Assembly (NCBI GenBank): GCA_036852015.1
Contig: JAANDG010000202.1
Coordinates: forward strand, 62,001-126,000
DNA: 64,000 nt
Reading direction: 5' to 3'
DNA from: Pelodera strongyloides
Taxonomy: Eukaryota; Nematoda; Chromadorea; Rhabditida; Rhabditidae
The position numbers were made by a program, and so were the translations under genes. Position 1 is the first letter of the stretch. Every line of letters begins with the position of its first letter. Below the pieces are notes generated by a model. The model did not search any database. It had not been told where the DNA came from and was given only the letters and a program-made list of their open reading frames with translations. Shown here one piece after another: positions 1 to 11,183 of this stretch.

Positions 1-59
1 AAAGTACAAGTTAGGAAATAGTGAATAATAATAGAGGCGCAGACAAATGTTTGCAGCTG

Positions 60-360
60 CTCCGTTAATGAATCCCAAGCATTTTCCGAGAAACTACGCG
101 TTTCCGAGGATTTTCCGTCTATTTCCCGAGTATTTTCCGAGAAGATTCTCGGAAAAACCTCGGAAACTTTGAGGTTCACGGGCCGAGCTCGGAAAATAGG
201 CGGAGCTCGGACGCAGTCTGTTTGTCCGTTTCCGAGCTTTTCCCGTAGATTTTTCGAGCATATTCCGACAAACTTTCGTATTCCGAGTTTTTTCCAACTA
301 AAAGCCTAGTAGGAAACTAGTAAAAAACTAGCAAGTTTTTCCGTGGTCGAGCTCGGAAAC
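60..360. repeat. TTCCGAG-rich degenerate repeat tract
   Basis: About 300 bp built from variants of TTCCGAG/CTCGGAA in both orientations, so the tract is internally quasi-palindromic. No reading frame looks coding. From about 361 to 900 I see no gene, only AT-rich intergenic DNA. Confidence 0.6.
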
Positions 361-904
361 AAATATCATAGTGGCCCGTCTGGCCCTATTTTAGGGATCA
401 AACTAAAATATCACGAACATATGGAATAGAGACGCTAAAGATAGAGAGTAATTAGGAAATACAGTAAATTAGACATATCCAGTAATGAGGCCACGCCCCA
501 TAAAATTAGTACTTAAGACCTCCCCGGCCCATTGAAGTTGCCTTGCTTCGCAAATAAACCACTTGGACTCGACGGTGTATTTCCACAGATAAATTATATT
601 ACGTCAAAAGTTATATTATTGTATATTCCACGTCATAAGTTATATTATGGTACACTTCATGCTATTCACGGGATACTTCGCATACTGCATAATTAGTCTA
701 TTACCTTTCAAAATACATTTAAACAATTGTATTAGAATTCCAAAACACACTACAAAGCGCATAAAGACCAGACCACCAGATAACACTTCCATCAACCGTA
801 GCCGCTGAAACAAAATTATGCAAACTGACCGTAGCTAATCTTTTTGAGAAGTAGATTTGCGCCTGGTATGGTTACCCAGTCACCAAGTTTTACATACTTG
901 GTGA

Positions 905-1110
905 GGACAAAGACATATGAAAACGAAATAATTGCCGAAACCACAGAAAAACCGTTGTTGGCCTGTCATCAAATGGTTTTTTTCAGAAAAAACCATTTGG
1001 TGACTGGTTCATGACTGGTTGGTGATCATTTGATGACCACTTGATGACGTTTTTTGATGAAACTTGGTCACCACATGGTCAGGAGTTGGTCACCAAACAG
1101 GCTGCCCCAC
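905..1110. mobile_element. Family A foldback element (TGGTGACC type)
   Basis: The element starts near 'AAAACGAAATAATTGCCGAA' and carries repeated TGGT(G/C)ACC and CCATTTGGTGAC motifs in both orientations. The same end sequence appears in reverse complement at 31880-31920, which defines the terminus. Other copies are at about 2810-2905, 27481-27597, 31685-31925 and 62005-62215. There is no coding capacity, so I take it as a non-autonomous DNA element. Confidence 0.65.
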
Positions 1111-1192
1111 GAAAAAACCGTCCGCAAGTGGGTTTACCTATTTCCTATGGAAGGGTAAAACTATTGTTAGAATAGAAAACTGGTATTCCGGA

Positions 1193-1276
1193 AGGCGATT
1201 CGCTACACTCCGTAGAATCTCCGTAAAACACTCCGTAAACTCCGTAAAACTCCGTAACTCCGTAACTCCGTAAAAC
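1193..1276. repeat. CTCCGTAA minisatellite
   Basis: Seven or so tandem variants of the 8-13 bp unit CTCCGTAA(AA). From 1277 to 2205 I see nothing but AT-rich sequence and a poly-G run at about 1450-1464. Confidence 0.7.
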
Positions 1277-2206
1277 TATATTTGTTTCATTATTTCGCTT
1301 GATAAGCTTGATACAGTTCACGTTCAAAAACGATTTTTTTTGTTTTTTTTTAAGCTTGTTTCCTTAGTAGATAAAAAAGCGCGGAGAAATTTAATTTAGA
1401 AGTTGAATCCAGTGCACCAAGCCGAACAGTACAATATCAAGGTGCTTAGGGAGGGGGGGGGGGGCAGGTGTGGCAGGTGTATTCTTTCTTGTAACTTCTT
1501 GTACTTGCGAACCCGGTATCAAAAATTTAGTTTTCATATTCCCGATTTGGCCGCCTGACATTTTCATGCGTCATGCTAATTTACGACAGTAAATATCACA
1601 AACGTGACTTGACGAAATCTAATAACTGCCACATTACGCGCACTGTAACAACTATGAAGTGTTGTGTAGAACGACTATAATTAAATGCAGTGCGTAAATG
1701 TTAATTTAAATTTATGGAAGTCACCTTACTACATATTTCTCGCACAGTAGCCGCAGCCAATGATGACAAAACAGAAATGTTTCAGTATATATTAGATTTT
1801 CTCTAGGCCTAGAAATAGTCACTGCCAAAATAATTCCTCACTTTGAATAGCTTTCATGGAAGTAGAGAAGTTTCAGAAGTATCCTTGGATATATTATTTG
1901 ATGTTTATCATTGTCTTATATTCTGTATACGTAGTAGACCTTTTTGTTTATGAAGCGGCTCTATAACGATAACCTGGTGTATTTTGATTTGATTTATTAT
2001 CGAATGCGTATAAAAGACAAGCGCTTTTATTGGAATAAAATATAGTACGTATAACTTTCTTGATCTTCTGCCTTTCGCTGCGAGAAACTTTCACGCCATG
2101 TTTCCGCCGCGCACCTCCCGAGTTTCATACTGGAAACACATCAAGTACACCAGAACTCTTATGCAGCTTATGGAAGTGACCATAAATTAAAATAAAAAAT
2201 CAGCTA

Positions 2207-2312
2207 AATTCGAGCAAATAAGTAAGAATTCAGTTGTCCACAATGCGTACACCATATAAGTAAGAATTCAGTTGTCCACAATGCGTTTCAAAAACCGGTA
2301 GGTACTTCGCGT
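2207..2312. mobile_element. Family B foldback element, truncated
   Basis: The 40-bp segment ending 'TTGTCCACAATGCGT' occurs twice in tandem, followed by 'TTCAAAAACCGG', the signature arm of family B. A complete copy is at 43336-43462. Confidence 0.6.
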
Positions 2313-2334
2313 TAGTCGGAGTTCATTGTATGTA

Positions 2335-2400
2335 GCATGTGGTTAGCGTCGTGTCGTAGTTGGATAACAAAACAAAGTGGGTTCGATACCCGCCCGTCCA
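2335..2400 (+). mobile_element. tRNA-derived SINE-like fragment (S1)
   Basis: Carries a box-A-like TAGCATGTGG and a box-B/T-arm GGGTTCGATACCC followed by CGTCCAA. The D and anticodon arms do not fold properly. The CGTCCAA tail recurs at 7470 and 18262 after the same T-arm, which points to a dispersed tRNA-derived element rather than a functional tRNA. Confidence 0.5.
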
Positions 2401-2564
2401 AAGGCTTTTTTAATAGCATATTGCATCGATGTTACTATCAAACTACCGTGTGGATACTCTAGCTTGAGTAAACACCGTGTTTTTCAAAATTTGGCAAATT
2501 ACAAAATTTGTATGTGTTACGTTATAATTTAGAACCCTTACTATTTTGAGTTTTTAGGATAGTG

Positions 2565-5500
2565 ATGGACGTGTATAATCCATTACCCGATAGTACATAC
2601 GGAGCCTACCACCCTCCGGTACCAATGTTATGGTAGGAATGGATAGTCCTCGGATTCTTCTGGATAATTTGCATATTATATATCACATTGTTGCTGGTTC
2701 TAGACTATGCCCCCTTCAATCTGCCTATCTCGTGTAAAGAACAACTCCGTATGAATGTTGGTTTTTTTATTCTGAGAATCTAGACCACTGGAAAAAAGCG
2801 CTATCGCTACTGTGGGTGAGAAATGGTCGGTGACCGGGTTTCGATGGGAACCATTTGGTGACCGAGTGACGACAGTTTTATGTTGTCACGTTTTCCTGTC
2901 ATGTACTAAAGCCGAACCATTTTAGGGTATCTTCAACGTATTGCTCTTCCTCCACAGCGAAGTGGTAATGCGTCCTATAGCCTATCAATGGTACGGCACC
3001 GCAGAGAGTCACCCTGCCTGGGTGGCGCCCACCGTATTTTTCATCATGTCAGTACTCAAGAACAACATTTATATATCTTATATACCAACGGCAATTAATC
3101 GCTTCACGGCTTTCTACTTTCCAATGCGACATAGATATGTGAGTTTGAAATTTTCCCGAAAATAAGGCGCGCGCAAACACCCGTCAACGTTGTATTGAGT
3201 GTAACAAGTGGGATGTTTCAAGTTGACGCCTTATCATTTGTTTTAATCAAGGATACCATGCAACTATCAATACAATGCAAAGTAACACCATTCAACAAAA
3301 ATAATTGAACTTACTATTAACCTGTGATTCTGCCCTAGAAGAAAACCTAGAAGTACTCATTTTGCAGATGTGGCGTTGCAATCGTTTCTACATGCTTTTC
3401 GCTGCGGCATGGCTGGTATCGACAATCTGTGCTTCTATGCTCCTTTTTAATACACTGCCGCAATTTTCTTATTTGAAAAATGGTCTCGTTGATGTCACCG
3501 GACCAGCTACACTTTGTGTGAGTTTCAATTGGTATCGTTCGAGCAGAAAGTACAAGCACCCTTAATTTGTCGGCATTCAATCGCAGGAGGTGGCAATCCG
3601 TCCCCACTGGAGGACCGGAGGCCGGTTTCACCAACATTTCCCGTTTGAACGAAGAAAAACTTGCGGCACGCTTCTTCCGTTCAACGGAAGTTCCGTGCGC
3701 ACTTACTTGGCGTTTCGCCAACGTTTACGCGCGCTTAAGTAAGAAGTAAGAAGAAACTTCCACTCGCTGCTCGCACGTTCCTTTTCCACACTAAAATCTT
3801 CCGTGAGCACGGAACTTCCGTGCGCCCGTAACTTCCGTGCGCACAGAACTGTTGGTGAGAACACAAGTAGCGCGGAACTGTTGGTCAAACCGGCCTCGGG
3901 TGGTGCGCGATAACAATCTGGCGCAAAAAATTCGCACCGCGAGTACGTGGTCAGACTTGCGAACTGCTTAAATCAGAGCTACCTACCAAATGTTTACCAC
4001 CTGACTAGCTTATTATTCTATTCTCGAAAAGGATATGCTCTCGAGTAGTCTTTGCAGCAATTACAGGTCTTGCAAGTATTTTTACGTGGAGACTTCTCAT
4101 TTTTTTCGCCTAACGGACTTATGTTGATCGGATTTTACGACCGTCACGGGCGTTGACAGTCTCCAGACATGTCCCGCTTGCATCTACTTTTTTTTAGTTC
4201 ACACCTGACTAGATCGTTGAACTCTCAGAATAATCAATATTTGTATTATTTAAGCTGTCCAACATCGTGAGTATGGCGATAGCATTTGGTGGAATGGGCA
4301 TCACGACTGGACTCTATGCGGCATGTCTTTACAAATATAGAAGTCTCCAGTTTAGGAAGGGCAGAAGTGTGAGCACAACTCATCTTTATCATATTTGTAA
4401 TGTTTAATTTTTTATGTATTGGCTGGGCAAGTTAACGTTGACTCATTTCTAGAAAAGTTTTTAGGAACTAACGAAACCAAAGGCATCTTTATTCACAATG
4501 GAAGTGTCAGTCGAAGACATTTTCGGAAGGGGTTTAGGGTTGATTGATAATCTTTGAGGAAAAAATTGCATCCCATTTTTTGATAAGCAGTTAAGAGGCT
4601 CCAAAACTTTACCTTGACTCTTATTGACACTTCCCTTGTTGGTGTTTCGTTTAGTATTTTTTTACGTTATGAGTTGAACTCCAATCCGCAAGCATTTTTT
4701 TCTGCGTTTGCAAAGTGCACAAAATATTCCTACAAATTGCACACGTGCAATTATGGTGACTCAACGTTTGCTAAATTACATAAGTGAATTCGTCCGCTTT
4801 TCTAATTACTGTAGTCTTGTGAATGTCATCAAAGTTTCTGTTTTTTTTTTGCCGAATAGAATCCGAAGAATTCCCAGAATTATGAGAAAATACGCTGTAA
4901 TTACAATCATGACTTACTGATTCTAATGTAATTAGTGACATGTGAATGTTACAAATTATAAGGTTTTGAATATAACTGGAAGGTGACGTTCTTATCAAAT
5001 TCGTCATCAGATAAAAATTGGGCAATTATATAGTCTGCCTAATTTACCCCAAAATAGTATGTTCAAGGACTATACCCATATTATATGCACGAAAATAGAT
5101 GAAAACAACAATAAAATTGCGAAATAATGAAGACAACTTTGGCGGTATGGATGTGGTTATGAAACGCAAGCTCAACATTTGTATTCCAATTGGCACAGAG
5201 TGGCTACGTAAATTTGCATGTAATATACATGGCGGTTAATAGAGTTTTAAGTCGCAACCTGGAAGGCACGAAAATTTAATTCAAGTGCGCTCGCTACAGT
5301 AGGAGTGAAAATAAAGGCCTCAGCACGAAGACAAACATTGCTCCGATTTTTCTTTGAGCGTGAAGGTATTTGCATCGTGCCATTCGTGGAATTAAGCGAA
5401 CGTGCACTTGAATTACACTTTCCAAGTACGCAAACGTGCTTAAAAGCTCTATCAAAGTCAGGCGTCTTTCCGCTATGCAAAACGTCAGCAGATGTTGAAA

Positions 5501-6356
5501 TTAGTTACGTTCAATCCATGAGTTCTTTCCAAACCATGTGCTTTTCCGCTTTAAATTTTGCTTTGTTTCTAGAGATTTGAATGCCAACTCTTTCTCACGT
5601 CTTTGGTCGCGTATCCTCCGTTTTTAATCGATTCTGTCAAGTAAGTAATTTGTTCTAATGTCATTATTTCTTTAGTTTATTTACCGTTTATTTACTTATT
5701 CATTTACCAGTTTATCAACCGCTTATTTACTACCGCGCATTTACCCATCTACATCTCAACATGAACAAAACAATGAGCATTGGCGCCAGTGGACGTGAGC
5801 GCTCAGAAGCAAAAGCATACTTCACTTCACAGCCACAGAAACCGACAAAGAATAAAGCGATTAGTATAGAAAAAAAATCTATCAAGTGTACTTTTAGGTG
5901 TGGACTGCAATTTCTGGCTCGTTGTACGGACAACCACAATCTTTCGGCAGCCGTGGAGGGAATTTGGTTAGTAGTTAGCGAAATATTTGCATTATTTTCG
6001 ATTAGTGTCTTTATTAATATGCGGCATGATAGGCGTTCTTATCACGAGTAGGAAACGCACCGCATTATTAGTGACTATTTCTCAATTACAGGTTCTTCGT
6101 CGTCGACGTCCAGTCACTTGCCCCGCTCGTCGCTCTGGTTTGCGTGACTCAAAGTTTTCCGGTGGTTTTTTCCAGATTTTCCTCAGCCTTCTTGACCAGC
6201 ACATCAGACACATCAGTATCCAAGAGCAAGATCTCAGCTTCGACTACGAAACCAACACGTGACCAAAGAGCACTCAGCGCCATCAGCACCGTAGACAAGG
6301 AGAAAAGCACCGTAAGAATAGGCAACGTGGTTAGTCCGGAATGTCATTTCAAGTAA
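2565..6356 (+). pseudogene. Nematode 7TM serpentine chemoreceptor, degraded
   Basis: Chemoreceptor-like transmembrane exons lie in order on this strand. An N-terminal exon starts at 2565 and gives TM1 (WIVLGFFWIICILYITLLLV), but an in-frame TAG interrupts it at 2634-2636 just before TM1. The exon at 2958-3138 holds TM3 with a Srv-like AINRFTAFYFPMRH motif. The exon at 3368-3517 gives TM4, and 4255-4368 gives TM5. The exon at 6092-6356 gives TM7 (DVQSLAPLVALV) and a Ser/Thr-rich tail ending at TAA. TM2 is missing and a family A repeat sits where it should be (about 2810-2905). After TM5 the only obvious acceptor leads straight to a stop, and I cannot place TM6. The pattern resembles the Srv-type receptors of nematodes. 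I conclude it is a pseudogene. A functional gene with exons I failed to see is possible but less likely. Confidence 0.6.
3598..3906. mobile_element. Foldback element in receptor intron
   Basis: Terminal inverted repeats GAGGCCGGTTT(C/G)ACCAACA sit near 3615 and 3870-3895. The interior repeats GGAACTTCCGTGCGC-like units four or more times. It lies in the intron between the TM4 and TM5 exons. Confidence 0.5.
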
Positions 6357-6679
6357 ACTATGAAGTTGTGCCATTCCTGTCCGCGCAACGGCGGCGCGCA
6401 CTTTTTTGAAAAGATGCAGCAGGTGCGCCGCAAGTTAGCTTAAGGTGCGCGAGAGGGACTCCCCTGGAGTTAGCTCGACTGGCGCTTTTTATTGCACTAC
6501 AGGAAATTTGTTGTGCGATTTATCAAAAAATATGAAGCGGTTCCACAACTTTTCAATATTGTTAAAAGTTTGTTATATTCCTCTCTCTAGTATGATCGAC
6601 TTGGGATTAATTGACTTTATGATGACTTACACGTATGGCTTTCATTTTGTCGGTCATACTTTCCTTTTCTTATCTTCTT

Positions 6680-6881
6680 ATGTTTCTTTACAATTGCTTA
6701 TGTTGCATAAGTTGCATAAGTTGGTAGAGCATTTTTTTTTCAAATTTATAAAAACAATTTACCATTCATTCTTGAGTTAATAATAATAATAATGTTTCTT
6801 TACAATTGCTTATGTTGCATAGTTGGAAGAGCATTTTTTTTCAAATTTATAAAAACAAATTACCATTCATTCTTGAGTTTA
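6680..6881 (+). repeat. Tandem duplication of about 100 bp
   Basis: Two near-identical copies run from 'ATGTTTCTTTACAATTGC' to 'CATTCATTCTTGAGTT', differing by a short GTTGCATAA duplication and a few bases. The rest of 6360-8229 holds no gene I can support. It contains a purine-rich AGAAAAGCCAGAAA-type minisatellite at 7190-7290 and an S1 tRNA-like fragment at 7432-7495. Confidence 0.7.
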
Positions 6882-7431
6882 TTCATTCACAGTCACTAAT
6901 TACCGGTCAGATTAAAGTTATTCCGGTTTACAATAAAATTTTTTTTTGTTAATTTGACCAACTCTTGTATGTCCGAAACGTCATTTTGTTAATAGACTCA
7001 ATGAAAAAAACACAAAATTCATCAAATTTTTTTAATCGACCCCAAGTGTATGCATGTATATGACACAAAAATGACAAGCTTCCTTGTTGTTTGTACGAAA
7101 AATTTTTGGTTAATATCTGCGGACTATGCGATGAAAAGAAAAATCGGTTTGAGTGTGGTGAGGGTAATAACAGATAGGTACATTCCAGCTCTGAGAAATG
7201 CCAGAGAAAATCTGGAGAAAAGCCAGGAAAGGACAAAAAAAAGCCAGGAAAATGAGCCCAGAAAAGGCAGAGAAAAGCCAGAAATCGACTAAAGATAGTT
7301 CAAAAAGGTCAGTGGGTACGTAGCTACGTATATAACTACGGCTTGGGTGTGAACCTGAACTAGTATGAAATTTTTTTCCTAGCTGCATGCAAAGCGTTCC
7401 GAGACGTTGTTTATGGAAGAACATTAACCTT

Positions 7432-7500
7432 CAAGCAAGTGTTGCGCAGTAGTCAAAAGATGCAGGTTCGATACCGTGTCGTCCAAACCCAAACGTGCGA
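7432..7500 (+). mobile_element. tRNA-derived SINE-like fragment (S1)
   Basis: GGTTCGATACC box-B-like segment followed by CGTCCAAACCCAAAC, closely matching the segment at 18255-18280. The upstream half does not fold as a tRNA. Confidence 0.4.
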
Positions 7501-8229
7501 AACATTCACGCCCAAGCAGTATCTAAGCCGGTCTAGGATTGTAGAAATAAAAGAGGACATTGGAAAAGAGGAAGATTTTTCAATTTTCCAAAGACTAATA
7601 CATTCAGTGGGGTAATATTCCGTTGGGCATGTCGACCGTTGAATCAAGGTCGTCCATGAGCTCCATTTCCCTAAATAGGAAATATGAAGAAAGAGAAAAA
7701 GACCGTCAGTTTCCTTTTGCACGACAAAAGCTAAAATATTACAAGTATCAATCCTAAGTATTTGTAAAATCTAGAATCAGTATCAGTGTAAAATCAGCAC
7801 TCTAGATGAATCAGAAGCAGTGTAAAATTGGTATTCTAGGTAAAACGAATCTGATTTTGTGTATGTCTTCTGCAATGAATGAAACAAAAAAAAATATATA
7901 ATTACTTTATTGAGCAAATGCACATATGGTTGGTCAGTACAATTTTGTCGGAGTATGGCGAGTATTTAAAGTTGAATAAAATGTTCGGCAAGAAAAAGTC
8001 AGGACGCAAAGCTAGACCCTAACCGTGTATTTCGTTTGTCCGTTATACTACAGAAAACTTTAACATAGGTGTATTTTACTCTAAACGGCTCTTTGAAAGG
8101 GTTCTTCGTTAATATACGAGTATCTTCTTGAATACAGTTCCGGAAGATTCCGGAGATGGTAATTAGTATTTATGTTTTCAATAATTAATAATTCGATAAA
8201 TATTAAGAACAATATGCACATCCTATTAG

Positions 8230-9360
8230 CTAAGGATTATAAACAATGCGTATCATCCTTGATCTCTTCATAGTGCTTCTTTGGAAGCAGCGCTGTGTAC
8301 AAGCCTCATCGCGAGGCAGAGGTGTGCCTGCAGGCGGGCCAGGATCGGTGCCAGTGCCTACCGCACCCGGGACAGCGACCCACTCCATCTTGATCGCGTC
8401 GTGGCTCGTGTCCACCGCATAGTAGTCAAAAGGCAAGGCCTTCACCAAGACTCGCTTCTCTTCAAGGGGCTCGAATAGCAAATTCTTGGGTTCGATTCGA
8501 ATTCTCTCTCGGTTACTCGATTTCAGTTTCATTGCGATTCGTTCGCGACCGGTGTTCTTAATCTTCATAGGGCAGTAAGTCTCATCTGGCTCGAAAGGGG
8601 CATTTATGACTATCTTCTCATGGGGAACGGTCACAAACGTGGGTAGATTAGGTGGCGCTTCTGGTGAGAGAACCACAGGTCTTTGTTCTTTCATGAGCGC
8701 AGCCTTGTCCGGAGTTGAACATGAAGCTGTTTTGGTCGTCGTGCTCGCACAAGAAACTGTGCTTGACGCCGTGGTTTTCTGAATAGTTGCTGGGTTTGGT
8801 GTCATCACGGAAATTAACGGAGAAGCCTGTGTCACTGCGACTACGCTTTCATCTGGGTGAGCTTGAACTTTTTCCGAAACCGGGGGCGTGGTTGGCGTCG
8901 ACGAACTAGCATCGGTTGAATTCGCTTCCATAATTCGTTCACGATTTAGCTCCCGCTTTCGCTGTTGCTGAGGAGTCTGAAAGGGACGGAAGTCAGTCAC
9001 GAGCAACTGAGCCGACGATGTAAGCCAAGTGAGATATAGCCAATACTCATAACGCTCGGCTGCAGTTGAGTTGTAGAACAGTAGAGGACATGCTTTCTGG
9101 CACATCCAAGTTCAAAACTTATAGCACTGCGATTGTTTGTTTATAATGAAGCCCGAATTGCCATCGTTTCCTCGACTAGTACCTGTTTTTATACCATTCC
9201 TTGAAGGAGCGCAAAAAGGATATTCAAAAGTTTATTCATGGCCTTGCACTTAGGGTTAGTTACCGTCTTTCAAAGTTTGTAAGAAGCACTCACCTGAAGT
9301 TTTGAATTGTCTTTGGAAGCACTGGAGTCGTTCTGAATATTGGTAAAGGTAGATTGGGTA
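8230..9360 (-). CDS. MSP-domain protein (5' end not resolved)
   Basis: Two exons splice in phase: 9294-9360 and 8230-8976, ending in TAG. They give 270 residues. The first 130 or so are a disordered Ser/Thr/Gln-rich stretch. The last 140 form a major sperm protein/VAP-type immunoglobulin-like domain with recognisable strands: VINAPFEPDETYCPMKIKNT, the IRIEPKN-(x)-LFEPLEEKRVLVKALPFDY region, IKMEWVAVP, and the closing RSRMIRIVYNP. Nematode MSP-domain proteins act in the amoeboid sperm cytoskeleton or bind membranes as VAP relatives. The unusual N-terminal extension argues against a classical MSP of about 127 residues. The methionine in RERIMEANSTD could be a start, but the upstream exon joins it in phase (acceptor CCCTTTCAG), so I think the true start lies further upstream. 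No clear first exon was found. Confidence 0.85.
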
Positions 9361-9444
9361 CTGACAATAAGTAAAATAATTAAACGTGCTTCTGTGTCTC
9401 TCTCTCACGCTCTAACACTATTTACTCCTCGTCTCTGACCTCAA

Positions 9445-9632
9445 CGTGAAACTTTGGGTGCGCGGCGGCGCGCTAAATGACGCGGGGCGGCGCGCTGAAA
9501 AGTGCGGGGCCCAGGCAGGGCGGCGCCTCCAAGACGGGACCCAGAGCGCGCGGCCCCGCTTCAAAAGGTGGGCCGTAGGTGCGCCGGGAGCGCGCGGAGC
9601 GTGGGAAAATGGGCGTGAAAGGCCCCGTCCCT
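9445..9632. repeat. GC-rich GCGCC island, repeat-like
   Basis: About 190 bp of very high GC built from GGCGCGC/GCGGGG units inside AT-rich DNA. A similar island lies at 12185-12345 in an intron, and short GTGCGCCGCAAG relatives occur at 6425 and 55550. Open frames across it are a composition artefact. Confidence 0.55.
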
Positions 9633-9961
9633 TTGCTTATTACATTAAATAATAAAATAAAAAGGTAATTTTACAATACAATAGCAACCAACGAATAACT
9701 TTACTTCATTCAAAGAATCCAAAACAAACATTGCGATAAAAGCGATACATATGGGCGAATTATGATAAGTTACTATGAGTTGCAAGAAAACATGAATGGA
9801 CAACCTAATTACGAGTACAAAATACTTTCAATAAGAGTAAATCCTCTTCTCTACGAATAAATATCCACACGAAGTCTATGGTAAGTAAATAATAAATTAT
9901 ACAACAAGGAAACAACAATAGTCATATATAATCACGTCTATAGGTTGATGGTCAGTTGAAC

Positions 9962-10155
9962 AAAAAAAATAGCAGCGTTACGCTGGTCTATGATTATAAT
10001 AAAAGAATGGGCTACACTTACTATGATAACCACATACTACTATGCTACTATGCTACTATACTACTACTACATATAATACTGTCACAACCACATAAAACAT
10101 GTAAAAAAAAAATAAGCAGGGTTACGCTGGTCTACAGTTATAATAAAAGAGCGCC
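9962..10155 (+). repeat. Direct repeat flanking a TACTATGC tract
   Basis: A 37-bp segment containing GTTACGCTGGTCTA then TTATAATAAAAGA occurs at about 9975 and again at 10113, flanking a degenerate ACTACTATGCTACTA tract. Confidence 0.5.
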
Positions 10156-10164
10156 CTAGGATAC

Positions 10165-10757
10165 CCACTAATTCCTAGGATAACAACCCAGTGGCTGTCC
10201 TCTCTTCCGTGTTCTTCCCATAAGCACAGTGTTTGGACGCATTCCGTGGTAGATCCCTTCCTTTCGTAGCAGGGAAACCGAAACGTTCATCCAGACAGCA
10301 CACGATCCTCATCCAGTCAACTGAAATAAGAAGAAATATAATTATTCGATATAACATTGCTAAAGAAAAAGATAAAAAAGTAGCAATAGCGTAATTTGAA
10401 CGTTCAATCACATGCGAAACGTTTAAGGTTCGTATGCTACAATGCTACTCTAAATTAAGGTAAATGCCCAAGCCGACTTCAGTACCCGTCGCAACGAATC
10501 GAGGATTTGCGTAATGCCTGCCTTTTTGTCACCCCCCCACGGAAAATGGGAACATACTCTTAAATCCACACAACCACAACTATAAATGACTTGGTGGGAA
10601 ATATATGGAAACCTAATATTGGGTTAGTCCTACCTGCATTAGTCGATGTGTCTTCATTCCCGCCTGTGGAGTAGCGTACGTCCGCACGTGTCCAAAGTCC
10701 GGTGGCGTATATTTCCTGCTCTCAAATTCTCCATGACTCCGCCAGGTACCAGGAAGT
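10165..10757 (-). pseudogene. Orphan exon-like segments
   Basis: The segment 10634-10757 has a TTTCAG acceptor and a GTAGGA donor. It holds a 40-codon open frame beginning LPGTWRSHGEFESRKYTPP when two bases are supplied by a previous exon. The next acceptor, TTATTTCAG at about 10322, joins it in a phase that stops after three codons (LTG, TGA). Beyond that stop the same frame reads RKEGIYHGMRPNTVLMG, which resembles the cytosolic PNTL(V)LG segment of SLC12 cation-chloride cotransporters. I cannot link these pieces to the genes on either side. They may be remnants of a lost gene, or the 5' part of the MSP gene. Confidence 0.25.
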
Positions 10758-11183
10758 CTGAAACGAGACCACTATAACTCTACAACTATACCAGAAGGTA
10801 ATCGCCGCCTGAGACGCCTTTAAATGCGGCACAGGCAATACGTCAAAAAAAGGTGTAATACATCATACATCTATGGAACGTCTGAAACATATCGTCAGTA
10901 ATTAATGGAATGAACAATTCGTTTATTTTGGTTTGCGAAATGTTTACTGCTCATACCAAATCATTGAAATGAAACGTAGTATGGTATGGTTTTCGTTGCG
11001 GATTCGGTGACAAACATCTAAACTCTTCTACTTTATATAATAAGATTACAAGCGTACAAACATCAAACTGGTGCGTGAACGAAACGATTGGGTCTGGGAT
11101 GCAATAACCTGTCCTAAGTTAAAATGTTAAACAGTGCACTCACCATTAATTGGGTACTATTTTAGAAAATGGCAGAAAAAAAA

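Noticed and set aside
5305..5580. 91-codon frame proposed as the missing TM6 exon of the chemoreceptor
   Set aside because: It is not hydrophobic in the right places and no acceptor and donor pair joins it in phase to the TM5 and TM7 exons.
10165..10325. Selenocysteine read-through at TGA in the orphan exon
   Set aside because: No SECIS-like hairpin was seen, and a simple pseudogene explains the stop.
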